NCBI GenBank assembly: GCA_022749755.1
Contig: CM040442.1
Location: forward strand, 6,174,457-6,238,456
Reading direction: 5' to 3'
Length of the DNA: 64,000 nt
Origin: Azadirachta indica
Taxonomy: Eukaryota > Streptophyta > Magnoliopsida > Sapindales > Meliaceae
The notes under the pieces were generated by a model that saw only the letters and a list, made by a program, of their open reading frames with translations, was not told the origin of the DNA and did not search any database. The position numbers were made by a program, and so were the translations under genes. The first letter of the stretch is position 1, and each line of letters opens with the position of its first letter. This document shows, piece after piece, positions 44,210 through 55,738 of the stretch.

Positions 44210-47008
44210 ATGAACTTTAAACGTTTGCTCACCCGCAATCTCATGCGATGCAACCATCTCCCGTTTCCTAAATTGCACCATCAATAAAGCAGCGCATATA
44301 ACTAATCTCAAGGAGAACCTAGATGCCTTGCAGACTGAAATGCAAAAATTAATTGAAACAAGCAACGATGTTATGAGGATGGTCATTATTGATGAACAGC
44401 AAGGAAAGCAGCGGACGGACCAAGTGCAAGGGTGGCTTTTGAGGGTACAAGCTATTGAAGCTGAAGTTGGTGAACTGCAAGAAGTTAAAGCTCAAGAAAT
44501 TGAGAAATTATGTCTTGGAGGTTACTGTTCCTGGAACTGTAGGTCAGGCTACGAGTACGGGAAAAGAGTAGCTAAAACACTGCAAGAGGTGACCACTTTA
44601 AAGCGTGAAGGAGTTTTCCAGGAGGTGTCTCGGGAAATACCAGCAGATCCAGCAGATGAAATACCTATTGATCCAAAACTTGTAGGCCAGCAATCAACAT
44701 TCAATAAAGTTTGGAGTTGCCTCAAAGAAAAGCAAATTGGAATTGTTGGCCTATACGGCTTAGGTGGAGTTGGTAAGACTACCATATTAAAACAAATCAA
44801 TAACAGCTTTTGCGATAATGAAGGGCACCATTTTGATGTTGTTATCTGGGCATTGGTATCTAAAGACTACAGAATTACGAAAATTCAAGACGACATTGGG
44901 AAAAAGATTGGTTTCTGTGGCGAGTCTTGGAGTACTAAAAGTCCTGACGAGAAAGCTCGGGACATCTTCAAAGTTCTGAACAAGAAGAAATTTGTGTTGT
45001 TATTGGATGATATATGGGAGCGGCTTGATTTGATTGAACTGGGTGTCCCTCACCCGAACGGAAAAATTGAATCAAAGTAGTCTTTACAACTCGATCATTT
45101 GCAGTTTGTCGCCAAATGGAAGCTGACAAGGAGTTTGAAGTGAAGTGTTTGCAACGCAAGGAAGCTTGGGAATTATTTCAGAAGAAAGTTGGTAGAGATA
45201 TTATAAATAGTCACCCAGAAATTTCAAAACTAGCAGAAATTGTTGCAAAAGAGTGTCGTGGTCTGCCACTTGCACTCAATACGGTTGGTCGAGCCATGGC
45301 TTGTAAGAGGACGCTTGAAGAATGGAGGGATGCAGTTGAAGTCCTAAAGACATCAGCCTTTGAGTTTCCAGGTATGGGGAAAGAGGTGTATTCTCTTTTA
45401 AAGTTCAGTTATGATAGCCGACCAAATGAAAATATCAGATCTTGCTTTTTATATTGTACTTTATTTCAAGAAGATTGTAGGATATTAAAAGGATACTTGA
45501 TACAGTGTTGGTTAGCAGAGGATTTTTTAGGTGAATACGACGGAATAGAGCATTTGATCGAGGATACTCTATTCTTGGTTATCTTATCAGTGCTTGTTTA
45601 TTGGAAGAAGAAAATGATTGTGTAGTAATGCATGATGTTGTTCGAGACATGGCTTTATGGATAGCATGCAGCATTGAGAAGGAAAAGGAAAACTTTTTGG
45701 TTCAAGCAGGTGTGGGGTTAAGCAAACCACCAGATATTGGAAAATGGGAAGGGGTGAAACGGGTTTCATTGATGGAAAATAAGATTGAGAAGTTAGCGGA
45801 GTCTCCTACATGCCCTAACCTTCGAACTCTTTTTCTTGGATTTAACCGTTTATCGATTATCACAAATGACTTCTTTCAATTCATGTCTTCCCTCACAGTT
45901 TTAAACCTCGCTTATAATGATTCTCTTAAGGAGTTGACATCTGCAATTTCAAACTTGGTTTCACTACAACATCTTGACCTATCGTTTTCTGGCTTAGTAA
46001 TGTTGCCAGAAGCAATGAAAGCTTTGGTAAACCTTAAATATTTGAATTTGGCTGGTACATATTATCTTGGTAGGTTTCCACGAAAAATTCTATCCAGTCT
46101 TTTAATGTTACGCACATTGTCTTTGGCGGACTCTGGTTTTTTTGCAATAGCAACAGAAGACAGCATTCTATTCAATGATGGTGAATGCTTGATAGAGGAA
46201 TTGCTTTGTTTGGAACATCTAAATGCACTGGCAATCACAGCAAGAAGTGCTCGTGCTCTCCAAAAGTTTTCAAGCTACCATAAATATATCGGAGTTGTTG
46301 GCAGACTCTACGCCTTCGGGACATTCAAGATTCAAATTCTCTCAAAATTTCATCTTTAGCAGATATCAGGCATCTCCATATTCTATGTATGTCCTTTTGC
46401 AATTTCAAGTGTTGGAGATTGATTGTGCTGGCCTGAGACAATTTCATGCTTTCCACAACCTTCATGAAGTAGAGGTCTCTTTTTGCCATGAACTGAAAGA
46501 TATAACATGGATTATTCTAGCTCCAAACCTCAAGATGATTGGGATATCAAATTGCGATAGGATGGAAGAAATAATCAGTGAGGAAAAATCGGTTGAAATT
46601 CAAGAGAAGTGGAGAAATCTAATCCCATTTTCTGTTATCGAATCTCTTAAATTAATCCCATTTTCTGTTATCGAATCTCTTAAATTACGTGAAGTACCAC
46701 AATTGAACAGCATCTACTCGAATCCCTTGCCCTTCTTATATTTGAAGGAAATTGTGGTATACGGATGCCCAATGCTCCAAAAGCTTCCACTCAATAGCAA
46801 CAGCGCAAAAGAACGCGAAATTGTTATTAGGGGAGAGACTTGTTGGTGGAATAAACTGCAATGGGAGGATGAAGTCACTCAAAACAAGTTTGGTTCATGT
46901 TTTGAAAAACACGACGATGACTTCGAAGATGATGAAGATAACAATGACCACACAGATGATAATGCACCAAGGAACATCAGAATAGAAGAAATTTTGAACC
47001 ACTTCTAG
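44210..47008 (+). pseudogene. CNL-8: CC-NB-LRR gene, start codon lost and frameshifted
   Basis: Close relative of CNL-7. The ancestral ATG-GGT has been replaced: an ATG at 44210 is out of frame, and the true frame resumes at AAC (44220) as NVCSPAISCDATISRF. Domains are P-loop GLGGVGKTT (about 44757-44783), kinase-2 [41 protein letters not shown] (VMHDVVRDMALW), LRRs and WWNKLQWEDEVTQN. A long acidic tail (HDDDFEDDEDNNDHTDDN) follows. Lesions: one base lost at about 45077, giving TAG at 45078-45080 just before RNBS-B; one base lost near 45545; frame changes near 46288 and 46405. In the LRR a 33-bp unit is duplicated in frame (46621-46653, 46654-46686). Stop at 47006-47008. Confidence 0.9.
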
Positions 47009-47785
47009 TGTCAAATTAATCCTTCTGTTTGTCACTTACCATTTTTTGTGTTTTAACTTCCAGTTTCTTGCACGTTGGTTTATGGTATGAAATGCTTCCA
47101 GTTGGACAATTGTTGTACTCTTTATGATTGGATTTTGTTAATTTATTGGTTTTGTTTCCTTATATTGTCTGTCTGAAGGAGTTGAGATTTTTAATTTTGT
47201 ATGCTTAACTGTTCTTTTTTTTTTTTAATAATCTTCTGATCAGTTAGTCCATCGTTTAAGAAAATTAAGAAAAAAAAACTCATTCTTCTTTTAATTTGCA
47301 CAAATCTAACTAATTTTCTGTATAAATTTGCTGGTATCCTCCGTCTTTTTTTTTTAATTTTAAAAAATAAGTAATCTTGGCAGTTAAATGCCAAAAAATA
47401 TTTCTTTAAATGAGAAAATTTTTATTTTTAACCGATGTAATATACTGGCTAAAAACAAAATTTATTTCCTGTTAAATAAAAATGATGAAAATACGAATAA
47501 TTGCAAAGTAAAATATGTATTTCGAATTTCTAGGCCTTCAAATTTTAGAAAAATATTAAAAAAATAAAATCTCATTTAAAACTTATTTTGTTAGTTTGCA
47601 TCTAATATTCCTCATACCAATTTTTTAGATTAAGAAACAAATAAACTTCTTCCTTCTAATCAATTCTCCTTTTCCACTTTCTTCTTGTCCTTTTTATTTT
47701 TCTTTTTTATTATTTTTTTAGTTTAGTGTTAAACAATTCTCTCCAACTAAAGAGTCACGAAAAGTAAGAAAGTTATATTAATGAA
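47009..47785. other. 3' UTR and flank of CNL-8
   Basis: Homologous to the flanks of CNL-5 and CNL-7 over nearly its full length ('ttgtactctttatgattggattttgtt', 'aaacttcttccttctaatca'). No other gene. Confidence 0.6.
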
Positions 47786-48020
47786 GTAATTTCTTGCATC
47801 ATCTATGAATCAAGCTATTATACGTCTAGGATTTTTCAAAGACAGAATAATGACAGGCCCTGTATTAAAATGAAGTTGGCAGTTCAGGATGTAAAGGCAA
47901 CGTTTTTCCTCTTCGCAGACTGGTGATTTTAGAATATCTATGCACTTCGACTTCTAATATGTGAAAGGTCACCATTTTAATTAGAAATCTTACACAACTA
48001 GCGTTATGATATTCAAAATG
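47786..48020. repeat. Repeat R2, copy d (upstream of CNL-9)
   Basis: A nearly complete copy: 'atcatctatgaatcaagcta', 'ctaggatttttcaaagaca', 'gtattaaaatgaagttggcag', 'cgtttttcctcttcgcaga', 'tatgcact', 'gtgaaaggtcaccatttt'. It ends with 'cacaactagcgttatgatattcaaaatg'. Confidence 0.65.
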
Positions 48021-49081
48021 AAAAAAAAAAAAAAAAAGACATACCAACTAAAATTATTTGTTTCAAATTTGTTATCAAATTTCCAATCAATTTTGGCGGC
48101 CAGGCATTGAGGATGAAAGAACACATGTTTAATTACTTTTAATTTTTAAAATATCTTAATTAATAGCGTGTCAGAGGTGTATCTTATTAGAATTATTAGT
48201 TTCGAGCCATTAAATTTAATTAGATTAGATTAAGCTCATCAAAATTTAACATAATGAAAATGATATAGAACTCTATACACTGATAGTGTCCTTACAAAAG
48301 CCGAAAGTCAGGCCTACAAAACTCTGGATTAATTAAAGAATTGTTGTCGTCCAAAAGTTTTATAATTGAGACTTGAGAGGGAAAGCAGCTGGTGTTAGCT
48401 TTAAATTTGGGGTCAGCTCAGGTCAAGATAGAAAATTTTTCTAGTAATAAATGGCCAATTCCACTTGTACTACAGTCCAAATAAATTGTTTGAGGTTCAT
48501 ACTGTATAAATAATAATAATTTTCTTAATTTTTGACGATTCTATGCTCTCCGTCTGTCTCTAACTAAAAGGCACTTGTCTCGCCCTGATTTTTATATTTT
48601 TCCAAATCTAACGATTCTAATTTCAAAGGCGGCTACAACTTGGCACGTTGCACTCGTCGGCAGGCTGGAAAGCTTATAAGCGTCATCATCTTCGTTGACT
48701 TTGATCATTTAATTAGAAACCTCTAATGTTAGGTGAGTTTTAACTTTCATCTTGAGTAGTTATGAATTACAAATAGCTTCATGACTTTGATCATTTAGAA
48801 AACTAATAATTGTACTTAAAAAATTAATTTTGTGATAACATTGCAGTGCCATTTAATTATACTATACTAAAAAATTTTATGAACAAGTTGACATAAAATA
48901 CTTTGGGACACGTACGTTGAATATTTGGTATATTGGAATATTACACTTGCATCAACCAAAGCTAGTACATAGATTCCTTTTCTCCTCTGCTAGACACCTT
49001 GGTTTTCTCCATTATCCCACAAACATAAATTTTTCCATTATACTCGTTGATCACTCTTTTCCTCAGGATCTTGTAACAGTA
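48021..49081 (+). promoter_or_regulatory. Upstream region of CNL-9
   Basis: Non-coding. 'gttgacataaaatactt' and 'ggaatattacacttgca' near 48886-48945 recur upstream of CNL-10 (54070-54115) and in the tandem repeat at 61080/61690. They may be a conserved upstream element of this subgroup. W-box-like ttgac cores occur near 48695 and 48889. The open frame 48917-49081 that joins the CNL-9 frame is probably leader, since the family start is at 49082. Confidence 0.4.
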
Positions 49082-51741
49082 ATGGGTAACATCTCAAGCT
49101 ATTTAACACCTGACACACTTCGTTCCATTTACTCTTTCGTCGTTGGAGAAGCAAAATATATATGGAATCTCGAAGAGAATCTTGAAGCCTTGCAGACTGA
49201 GTTCGATAAATTGATTCGAACAAGGGATGATCTGTTGAACGAGGTTAAAATTGCTGAACAACAACCAAGAAAACGGCGGACAAACCAGGTGATCGGGTGG
49301 CTTGAAAGGGTGCAAAAAGTGGAAAGTAAAGTTGGGGAGCTGCAGAAAGCTGGATATCAAGAAGTTGATAAACTGTGTCTTAGAGGCTTTTGTTCCAAGG
49401 ACTTGACATCAGGCTATGACATTGGGAAAAAAGTACACAAATTAAAGGAAGAAGTGAGCAAGTTAAAGGATGAACGAGGAGAAATTAAAGACGTTGCTGA
49501 GAAAGTACCAGAAGATCCAGCCGTTGCAATACCTGTTGAGAGAACAGTAATCGGCCAAGAATACACATTTCAGAAAGTTTGGAGATGTCTGAGAGCAGAG
49601 CAGGCAAGAATTATTGGCATTTATGGTGTAGGGGGAGTCGGCAAAACTACCTTGCTGAAACAAATTAATAACAACTTCTGCAGAGAACAGCATAATTTTG
49701 ATGTTGTAATCTGGGTTGTTGTGTCTAGAGATCCAAACTTCGAGCATATTCAAGATGATATTGGAAAAAGGATAGGTTTGTCAGACGAGTCATGGAAGAG
49801 TAAAAGTCTGAAAGAAAAGGCTTCTGATATCTCCAAAGTTTTAAGCCAAAAGAATTTCTTATTATTATTGGATGATATGTGGCAGCCGATTGATTTAACA
49901 GAATTGGGTGTCCCCCTTCAAAGCCTAAATATTGAATCCAAGTTAATATTCACAACTCGTTCTCTAGACGTTTGCGGTCAAATGGAAGCTGATGAGAAGT
50001 TTGAAGTGGAATGTTTGACACATGCGAAAGCTTGGAAATTATTTCAGGAGAAGGTTGGAAGAGATGTTCTCAGCAATCATACAGAAATTTCCGAGCTAGC
50101 CGAAGCCTTGGCCAGAGAGTGTCGCGGTCTGCCACTTGCGCTCATTACAATTGGTCGAGCTATGGCCTACAAAAAGAAACCGGAAGATTGGAAACATGCC
50201 ATTAAGGTTTTAAGGACATCAGCCTCTAAATTTTCAGGTATGGAAGAAAAGGTGTTTTGGCGTTTAAAATTCAGCTATGATAGCCTGTTTAGCGACACAA
50301 TTAGATCTTGTTTCTTGTACTGTTGTTTGTTTCCTGAAGATTTTTGGTTTGATAAAGAAGACTTGATAGATTGTTGGATTGATGAGGGATTTGCGAATGA
50401 TTTTGAGGAAGGATTTGCCATTATCAGTGATCTTCTTCGTGCATGTTTGTTAGAAGAAGCAGGGGATCATGTAAAAATGCACGATGTGATTCGTGATATG
50501 GCATTGTGGATAGCATGTAAAATTGAGAAAGAAAAGGAAAACTTTTTGGTTCGGGTAAGTGTTCGATTAACTAAAGCACCAAAAATTGAAGAATGGGAAG
50601 GGGTCAAAAGGATATCGTTGATGGAAAATAAAATAGAAAGTCTTTCAACAATTCCTACTTGTCCTTGTCTCCTAACTCTTATTCTTGTTAAGAATAACAT
50701 TACGACGATCAATAATGGATTCTTCCAATTCATGCCTTCTCTTAGAGTTTTAAACCTAGCTTACAACCGCAATCTAACCGAAGTTCCTTCTGGAATTTCG
50801 TGTTTGGTTTCACTAGAACATCTTAATCTATCATTTACTTCCATATTGGAGTTGCCACTGGAGCTGAAGGAATTGATAAATCTTAGATATTTGAATTTGG
50901 AGGGCGTGGAAAGGCTCTTCGAGATTCCACCGCAACTGCTATCAAGCTTTTCCAAGTTACGAGCACTCAGAATGCGGCGGTGTAGTACTCCTGATATTGC
51001 AAAGAGAAGTAACTGCGTTCTATTCAAAGATGCTTCACTTCTGATTAACGAATTGCTCTCTTTGGACCAATTAAATGTGTTGAGCATTGACTTATATGGT
51101 TCGCGGGCTTTCCAAATCTTTTTCACCTTCCAAAAGTTGCTGCCCTGTACTAAATCTCTCGGCCTTGCAGCATTAAGAATCCAATGGCGATTGATGTTTT
51201 GCCTCTAGCATACATGAAGAATCTGAAGAGGCTAGAATTGCAGCGCTGTGATTTCAAAGAGTCGAAGTTTGGTTACCCAGGGGTACAAAAAGTGCTACAG
51301 AATGGTTTCCCCAATCTTGGCACATTATTCTTGTATTTTTGCTCAAGTTTGAAGGACTTGACATGGCTTGCTTTTGCTCCAAACCTCAAGATTATCGATA
51401 TATGGTATTGCAAAAATATAGAAGAGATAGTTAGGGCTCAGAAATTGAGTGAAACGTCCGAGATAATGGGAAAGCTTAACTTGTTTGGAAAACTCAAGTA
51501 TCTACGAATAGTAGGTCTAACAAACTTGACGAGCATCTACTTGAATCCCCTGCCTTTTCCACAGATGAAGATGATCATTGTGAGCTCATGCCCAATGCTG
51601 AAGAAGCTTCCACTCAATTCCCAAAGTGCAAAAGAAAGCAAAATTGTTATCAGGGGAAGGAAACAATGGTGGGAACAACTGCAATGGCAAGATCAAACCA
51701 CTCAAGATGCTTTTTCAACATGTTTCGTACCCGAAGATTAA
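49082..51741 (+). CDS. CNL-9: nearly intact CC-NB-LRR resistance gene, single frameshift in LRR
   Basis: The family start MGNISSYLTPD is at 49082. The frame is also open 55 codons upstream, but that part has no family similarity. Gly2 is kept but no Cys follows within the first 10 residues, so the palmitoylation site of the other group is absent. Coiled coil about 22-95; P-loop GVGGVGKTT 182-190; kinase-2 FLLLLDDMWQ 259-268; RNBS-B LIFTTRS; GLPLA 349-353; RNBS-D CFLYCCLFPED 410-420; MHD 466-468. LRRs run to about residue 700. There one base is missing (about 51165-51174) and the frame stops at 51208, giving 708 aa. The correct C-terminal frame (NPMAIDVLPLAYMKNLKRLE to WWEQLQWQDQTTQ) continues to 51741. 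It is either a naturally truncated receptor, a young pseudogene, or a sequence error. Confidence 0.85.
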
Positions 51742-52344
51742 AGTGCAGTAAGGAGCAAGAGAGAGTTTAAATAAGCTTTGTGGTATGGGCTAGTTGTTCT
51801 ACTCATGTTGGTGTTTTAAGTATGTATGTATTTGTGTGTAACAGCCAGTCAAATACTTCTATCGTATTTTTACCCTCATTTGAATGCATCCTGTTGTTTG
51901 TATCACTTGTCATTTGTTTGTATTAGTTGATCAACACATCCATTAGATTAATGCATTTCTTAAGAAGAGGATCATTGGGAGGGAAATTGGATGGGACATT
52001 CAATTCCCTACAAAAATTTGATCATATTTATATGCTTAGCACTATTTCAGTCAGTGCTGCCATGTTCTCCCGTGTAGCTTGTATTTTCATTTGTTTTATT
52101 ATTTATTTAGAAGTTTCTCTTTTTCGTTTCCAATTAATAAATAGTGTTTTTCTGGAATATTTCGCTTTTTCAGTAAGGGTGCTTGCTAGTTGCTTAACAG
52201 ATTCCGTACTGGAATTGACATTTAAATATAGATATATCTTGACACAAGTATTGTTGATGAATTGCAAATTTTGGTGGGAAGAAGAAACAATGGGAGAAAA
52301 GACCGATCTGACTAATAACAGTTAACGACTAGCAGTGTTGGATA
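51742..52344. other. 3' UTR and flank of CNL-9
   Basis: The 3' flank shares words with that of CNL-10 ('cacttgtcatttgtttg', 'ccaattaata', 'gcttaac'). The 132-codon open frame at 51927-52325 lies in this flank and is not supported as a gene. Confidence 0.5.
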
Positions 52345-53000
52345 TAATATATATAAAAGCTCAGATGGAAAAATATAACTGCTACAAGAGAATTGGTAGC
52401 CTAAAATTAAAGTGCTTATCACAAATGTTTGAAGAATAGCTTTCAATCAAAGCATTCTCTTAAGCTGCTTGTTTGTGGTGCTCTCTGGATTTTGGATGCT
52501 ATTTTGATGCATATCTGCTTGCCTGAGTTGCTGCTGGTGTGCTTTGTTGATTCACGGCTTGTGCAGGTTGCTGCTTTCCTGTTGCTCTGTGCTGGTTATA
52601 TATTAAGCCTGCTGCATGTGGCTAGTGTTCTGGCGGGCTGCTGCCTGGTTCTGGTGTTCTGTGGCTGATGTTCAATTCAATATATGCAGCTGCATATTGC
52701 TGCCCTTTTTTTTTCTGTTTGCAGCTTGTCTAATTTGTTTGGCTGGTATTTAGTTGCTGCTGGCTCTGACTAACTCTGAAAGAGTTGCTGACTTGTTATT
52801 TTTGGCCTCTTTTTTATTAATATTATTTGTCTTTTAAATTTTGCTCTTGTAGATTGGATGAAAAACAAATATAATAGCGCTAATGCTACCAAGACTAGAA
52901 AGGGTTTTAGTGAGATGTTAAATCTCTGTAGTAATGTTCAAGTTTTAATGTCGGAAGCTCATTTTCGGGACAAAATTAGAGTACGTATCACGCAAAGAAG
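52345..53000. repeat. Repeat R1, copy e, interrupted by a foreign-looking insert
   Basis: Left part: 'aaaagctcagatggaaaaatataa', 'agagaattggtagcctaa', 'cacaaatgtttgaagaatagctttcaatcaaa' (to about 52454). Right part: 'gttaaatctctgtagtaatgttcaag', 'ttttcgggacaa', 'gtatcacgcaaa' (from about 52916). In other copies these halves are about 90 bp apart. Here about 460 bp separate them. Confidence 0.55.
52455..52860. other. TGCTG-rich insert of unknown origin in R1
   Basis: About 400 bp with much higher G+T and GCTG content than anything around it ('gagttgctgctggtgtgctttgttg', 'ggctgctgcctggttctggtg'). An 80-codon Leu/Val/Cys-rich open frame (52429-52668) is a by-product of this composition and not credible as a protein. 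I found no clear terminal repeats. It may be a retroelement piece. Confidence 0.4.
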
Positions 53001-53269
53001 ATACATGCCACATCTAACTTAATCCTGGTAAAAAAAAACTGATCATCTTCCCCGCTCAGAAGAATATTTGTATAACATTAATATTATAAGAATGACTTTT
53101 TATGGAGGTGAACCATGAACTTCATGACTCAAATTTTCTTCATTCTCCATGTACCCTTATTATCAGTAAATTTATGTTAAATCAGAACATTCCTAAACCT
53201 TGCTGTTAACAAAACACTGGGATCAATTCATATGAACTTTAATGGGCATTTAATAAGTTATGAAACTGG

Positions 53270-53600
53270 ATCTCCTTCTCTGAAAAATGATCATGAGTGT
53301 CAATTCTGAGCTTTCGGGTTTTGCTTGGCCAAAGTGCTCCGATCACATATCAACTTAATTCACTCCAGATGAAGACCGAAGATTAAGAAAGTTATATTCA
53401 TTTCTTGGAATCAAGCAATATCTTACCCTAGGATTCTTTAAACAGGGACAAGCCTGTATTAATTAAAATATATATTAATGAAGCACTGGACATGTTATTA
53501 ATTAAGAATAAGACGACGTTTTAATTTACCTCCAGGCAGCAGACTAGTCAAGTCATCGTAGAAATATAAGTGAGTTGATTAGGCTAGGAGTTTCCAAATA
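53270..53600. repeat. Repeat R2, copy e, with left extension
   Basis: 'gagtgtcaattctgagctttcggg..ttgcttggccaaagtgc', 'atcaacttaattc', 'atgaagac', then 'ctaggattctttaaacaggga', 'aagacgacgttttaatt' and 'agtcaagtcatcgtagaaat'. The same order recurs at 61965-62210 and 63520-63760. Confidence 0.6.
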
Positions 53601-54299
53601 CAAGAACAAACGATAGGAAGCCACGGAGTTCTAACCTGGAAAACTCCTAAGAGGAACAACTTGAATTTAAAATTAAATGACTTGTTAAAGAATCATAAAT
53701 ATTTTCATGACTACTGCCGATGACTTAAAAAACTAATTAATTAATTAATTGTCCGCAAAAAGTTTGTGAAAACACGAAAACATTAATTATTTAATTAAGG
53801 GCTATTGGGGATAGAGCAAGCTAGGATTATAAATCTGGCATATAAAGTCAACAAAATAATAATTTATAACTAAAAAATAAACAATGACACAGGTTTTACT
53901 ATTTAATATATACATGCATCATGATCAATTAATTAATATACAACGTAAATTAAAATAAAAATATTCAATAAAATCAAGGATTATCTACCATAATATTCCC
54001 TTTAATTAAATTGACCAAAGGGAAACACCAACTAAGATATCACGTTGTAACATGTCATCTAACAATGAACAAGTTGACTATATATTGACATAAAGCATAT
54101 TCTAATATTACACACACCCACTCTGATTATAAATAAGATTGTCATATATATGAAGTAGCCCTTCAAACAAATTAAAATATAAATGAATATAATTTTTATG
54201 ATTTATTTATGATCCATATATGAACACGACTCCCACAAACAAAGACTCTAGTGTATGAACACATGCATACATATCAAGCTTAGTTGTCCCCAAATAAAG
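53601..54299. other. AT-rich spacer
   Basis: No gene recognised. 'acaagttgactatatattgacataaagcatattctaatattacac' (about 54068-54113) matches the CNL-9 upstream block. Confidence 0.4.
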
Positions 54300-54650
54300 A
54301 CTGAATTTCTTGGGATCAATTAATGTATTATCCCAGGATTCTTTAAGGAGGGTAGTTAAATTAAGAATAAGACAGCAATTTTTATTTCCCTAAGCAGACT
54401 AGTCAAGTCGTCGCGGAAATTTCTGCACTGCTGTGAAAGGTCATTATTTTAATTGAAAATACAACTAACGCTATGATATTTAAGATTATGATTCATTTTA
54501 TTATTATTTATTCTCTTTCAAATAAAAAGTTAGACATATAATATTGCCTCATATCCGTGAATATTTGACTTTAATACGAAAAATATATTCACAATGATAT
54601 TTGGAATACATTGTATAATGAAGCTAACACAACAATTATATAAATAGGTT
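54300..54650 (+). promoter_or_regulatory. R2 copy f and distal upstream region of CNL-10
   Basis: 'ccaggattctttaaggaggg', 'aagaataagacagcaattttta', 'agactagtcaagtcgtcgcgg' and 'gtgaaaggtcattattttaattgaaaa'. 'gaagctaacacaacaattatataaat' follows at about 54622. The entire block, including its right end, is repeated at the right edge of the window (63600-64000). Regulatory function is inferred only from conserved position. Confidence 0.45.
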
Positions 54651-55738
54651 TTTCAATGTAAACATAGAGCTGAAGTTGTCCAAGAACTACCGACGTAACC
54701 CCCGAATTTCAGTTGATGTTAAAAGTTATTTATTGAATGTATTTATTGAAATACCCTAATTTTCTGCTTTATTAAGGAAAAAAATTTAAATCCAATAAAA
54801 TATCATCCCCTAATTTTCCTTTCAATTATCTTTATCTCCTTCTCTTTCTTCTTTCTCATAAATGATAAATTCATCCATCTCTATTCCTTTCTTTTCTAAT
54901 TTGGACAACAAAATCATGTTTTGTATCTTCTTGTCTCTCTCCAAGCCTCCATCTTCCTACATCTTTAATTAATATTCTTGTTAATTAATTACTAATATTC
55001 TTATTAGTTAATATTCTTCATTTCTTAATTATAAAAATAAATTAAAATAGAAACTTAAAAAATTGTTTAAAATCCCTATTTCCAATGAAAAAAAAAGGTA
55101 AATCATCTCAAACTGAAGCAGCACAGAGGATAAAGAATTGTGCTTCAACTCAATACCAGATCAATATGGACCCTTTAATCACTTCAGGTGAAAAGTAAAA
55201 ACTACACATTAATCACATAGTATGATGATTTCTATTTGTGCTTTCCTTTTTTGCTCTCTAAACCAACACAGAAGAAGTATGGCAATTGGCAAGAATGTAC
55301 TAGCCAAAGTACCTTATTCAACCACCCGATAATACAACACAAACTAACAATTAAATACACCTAAATTACCTATAATTCCAATCCCTAAGTCATTCAAAAT
55401 TTAATTTATGTTCCACAAACTTCATTGTAATGTCAGGGGTACATGAGTATATTTCTGAAATATAAGGGGTGATAAGATATTAAGCCAAAAAACATGCTAT
55501 TAGGCAAAAACCCTTTTTATTTCTGTTGTAAATGATGACTCCATATGGATGGAATTTTCCCGCTGCATATATATGGTCATAATAAACCCTTAATGCACAC
55601 TTTGCAGAACCAAAGGTAGATTGATCCCTTCCTTAAACTCGCTGCTTTTCTTCATCTTTTCCTTCTTTCAATAATCCTCACAAACATAAATCTTCCCCTA
55701 TCTCATTGCTTTTCTTCCTCTTTTCCTTGCGGCAATTA
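54651..55738. other. Proximal upstream region of CNL-10
   Basis: Non-coding, with C/T-rich stretches near 54828-54960 and 55620-55730. The open frame runs from 55706, but the family start is 55739. A 'tataaa' core was not clearly located. Confidence 0.4.

Noticed and set aside
48917..49081. 55-residue N-terminal extension of CNL-9
   Set aside because: No similarity to other members. The family start MGN with a conserved context lies at 49082.
51927..52325. 132-aa frame after CNL-9
   Set aside because: Lies in the 3' flank shared with CNL-10, with no protein similarity. Chance open frame.
52429..52668. Hydrophobic 79-aa open frame as a small membrane protein
   Set aside because: It arises from TGCTG-rich composition and crosses the R1/insert border. 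It has no family similarity.
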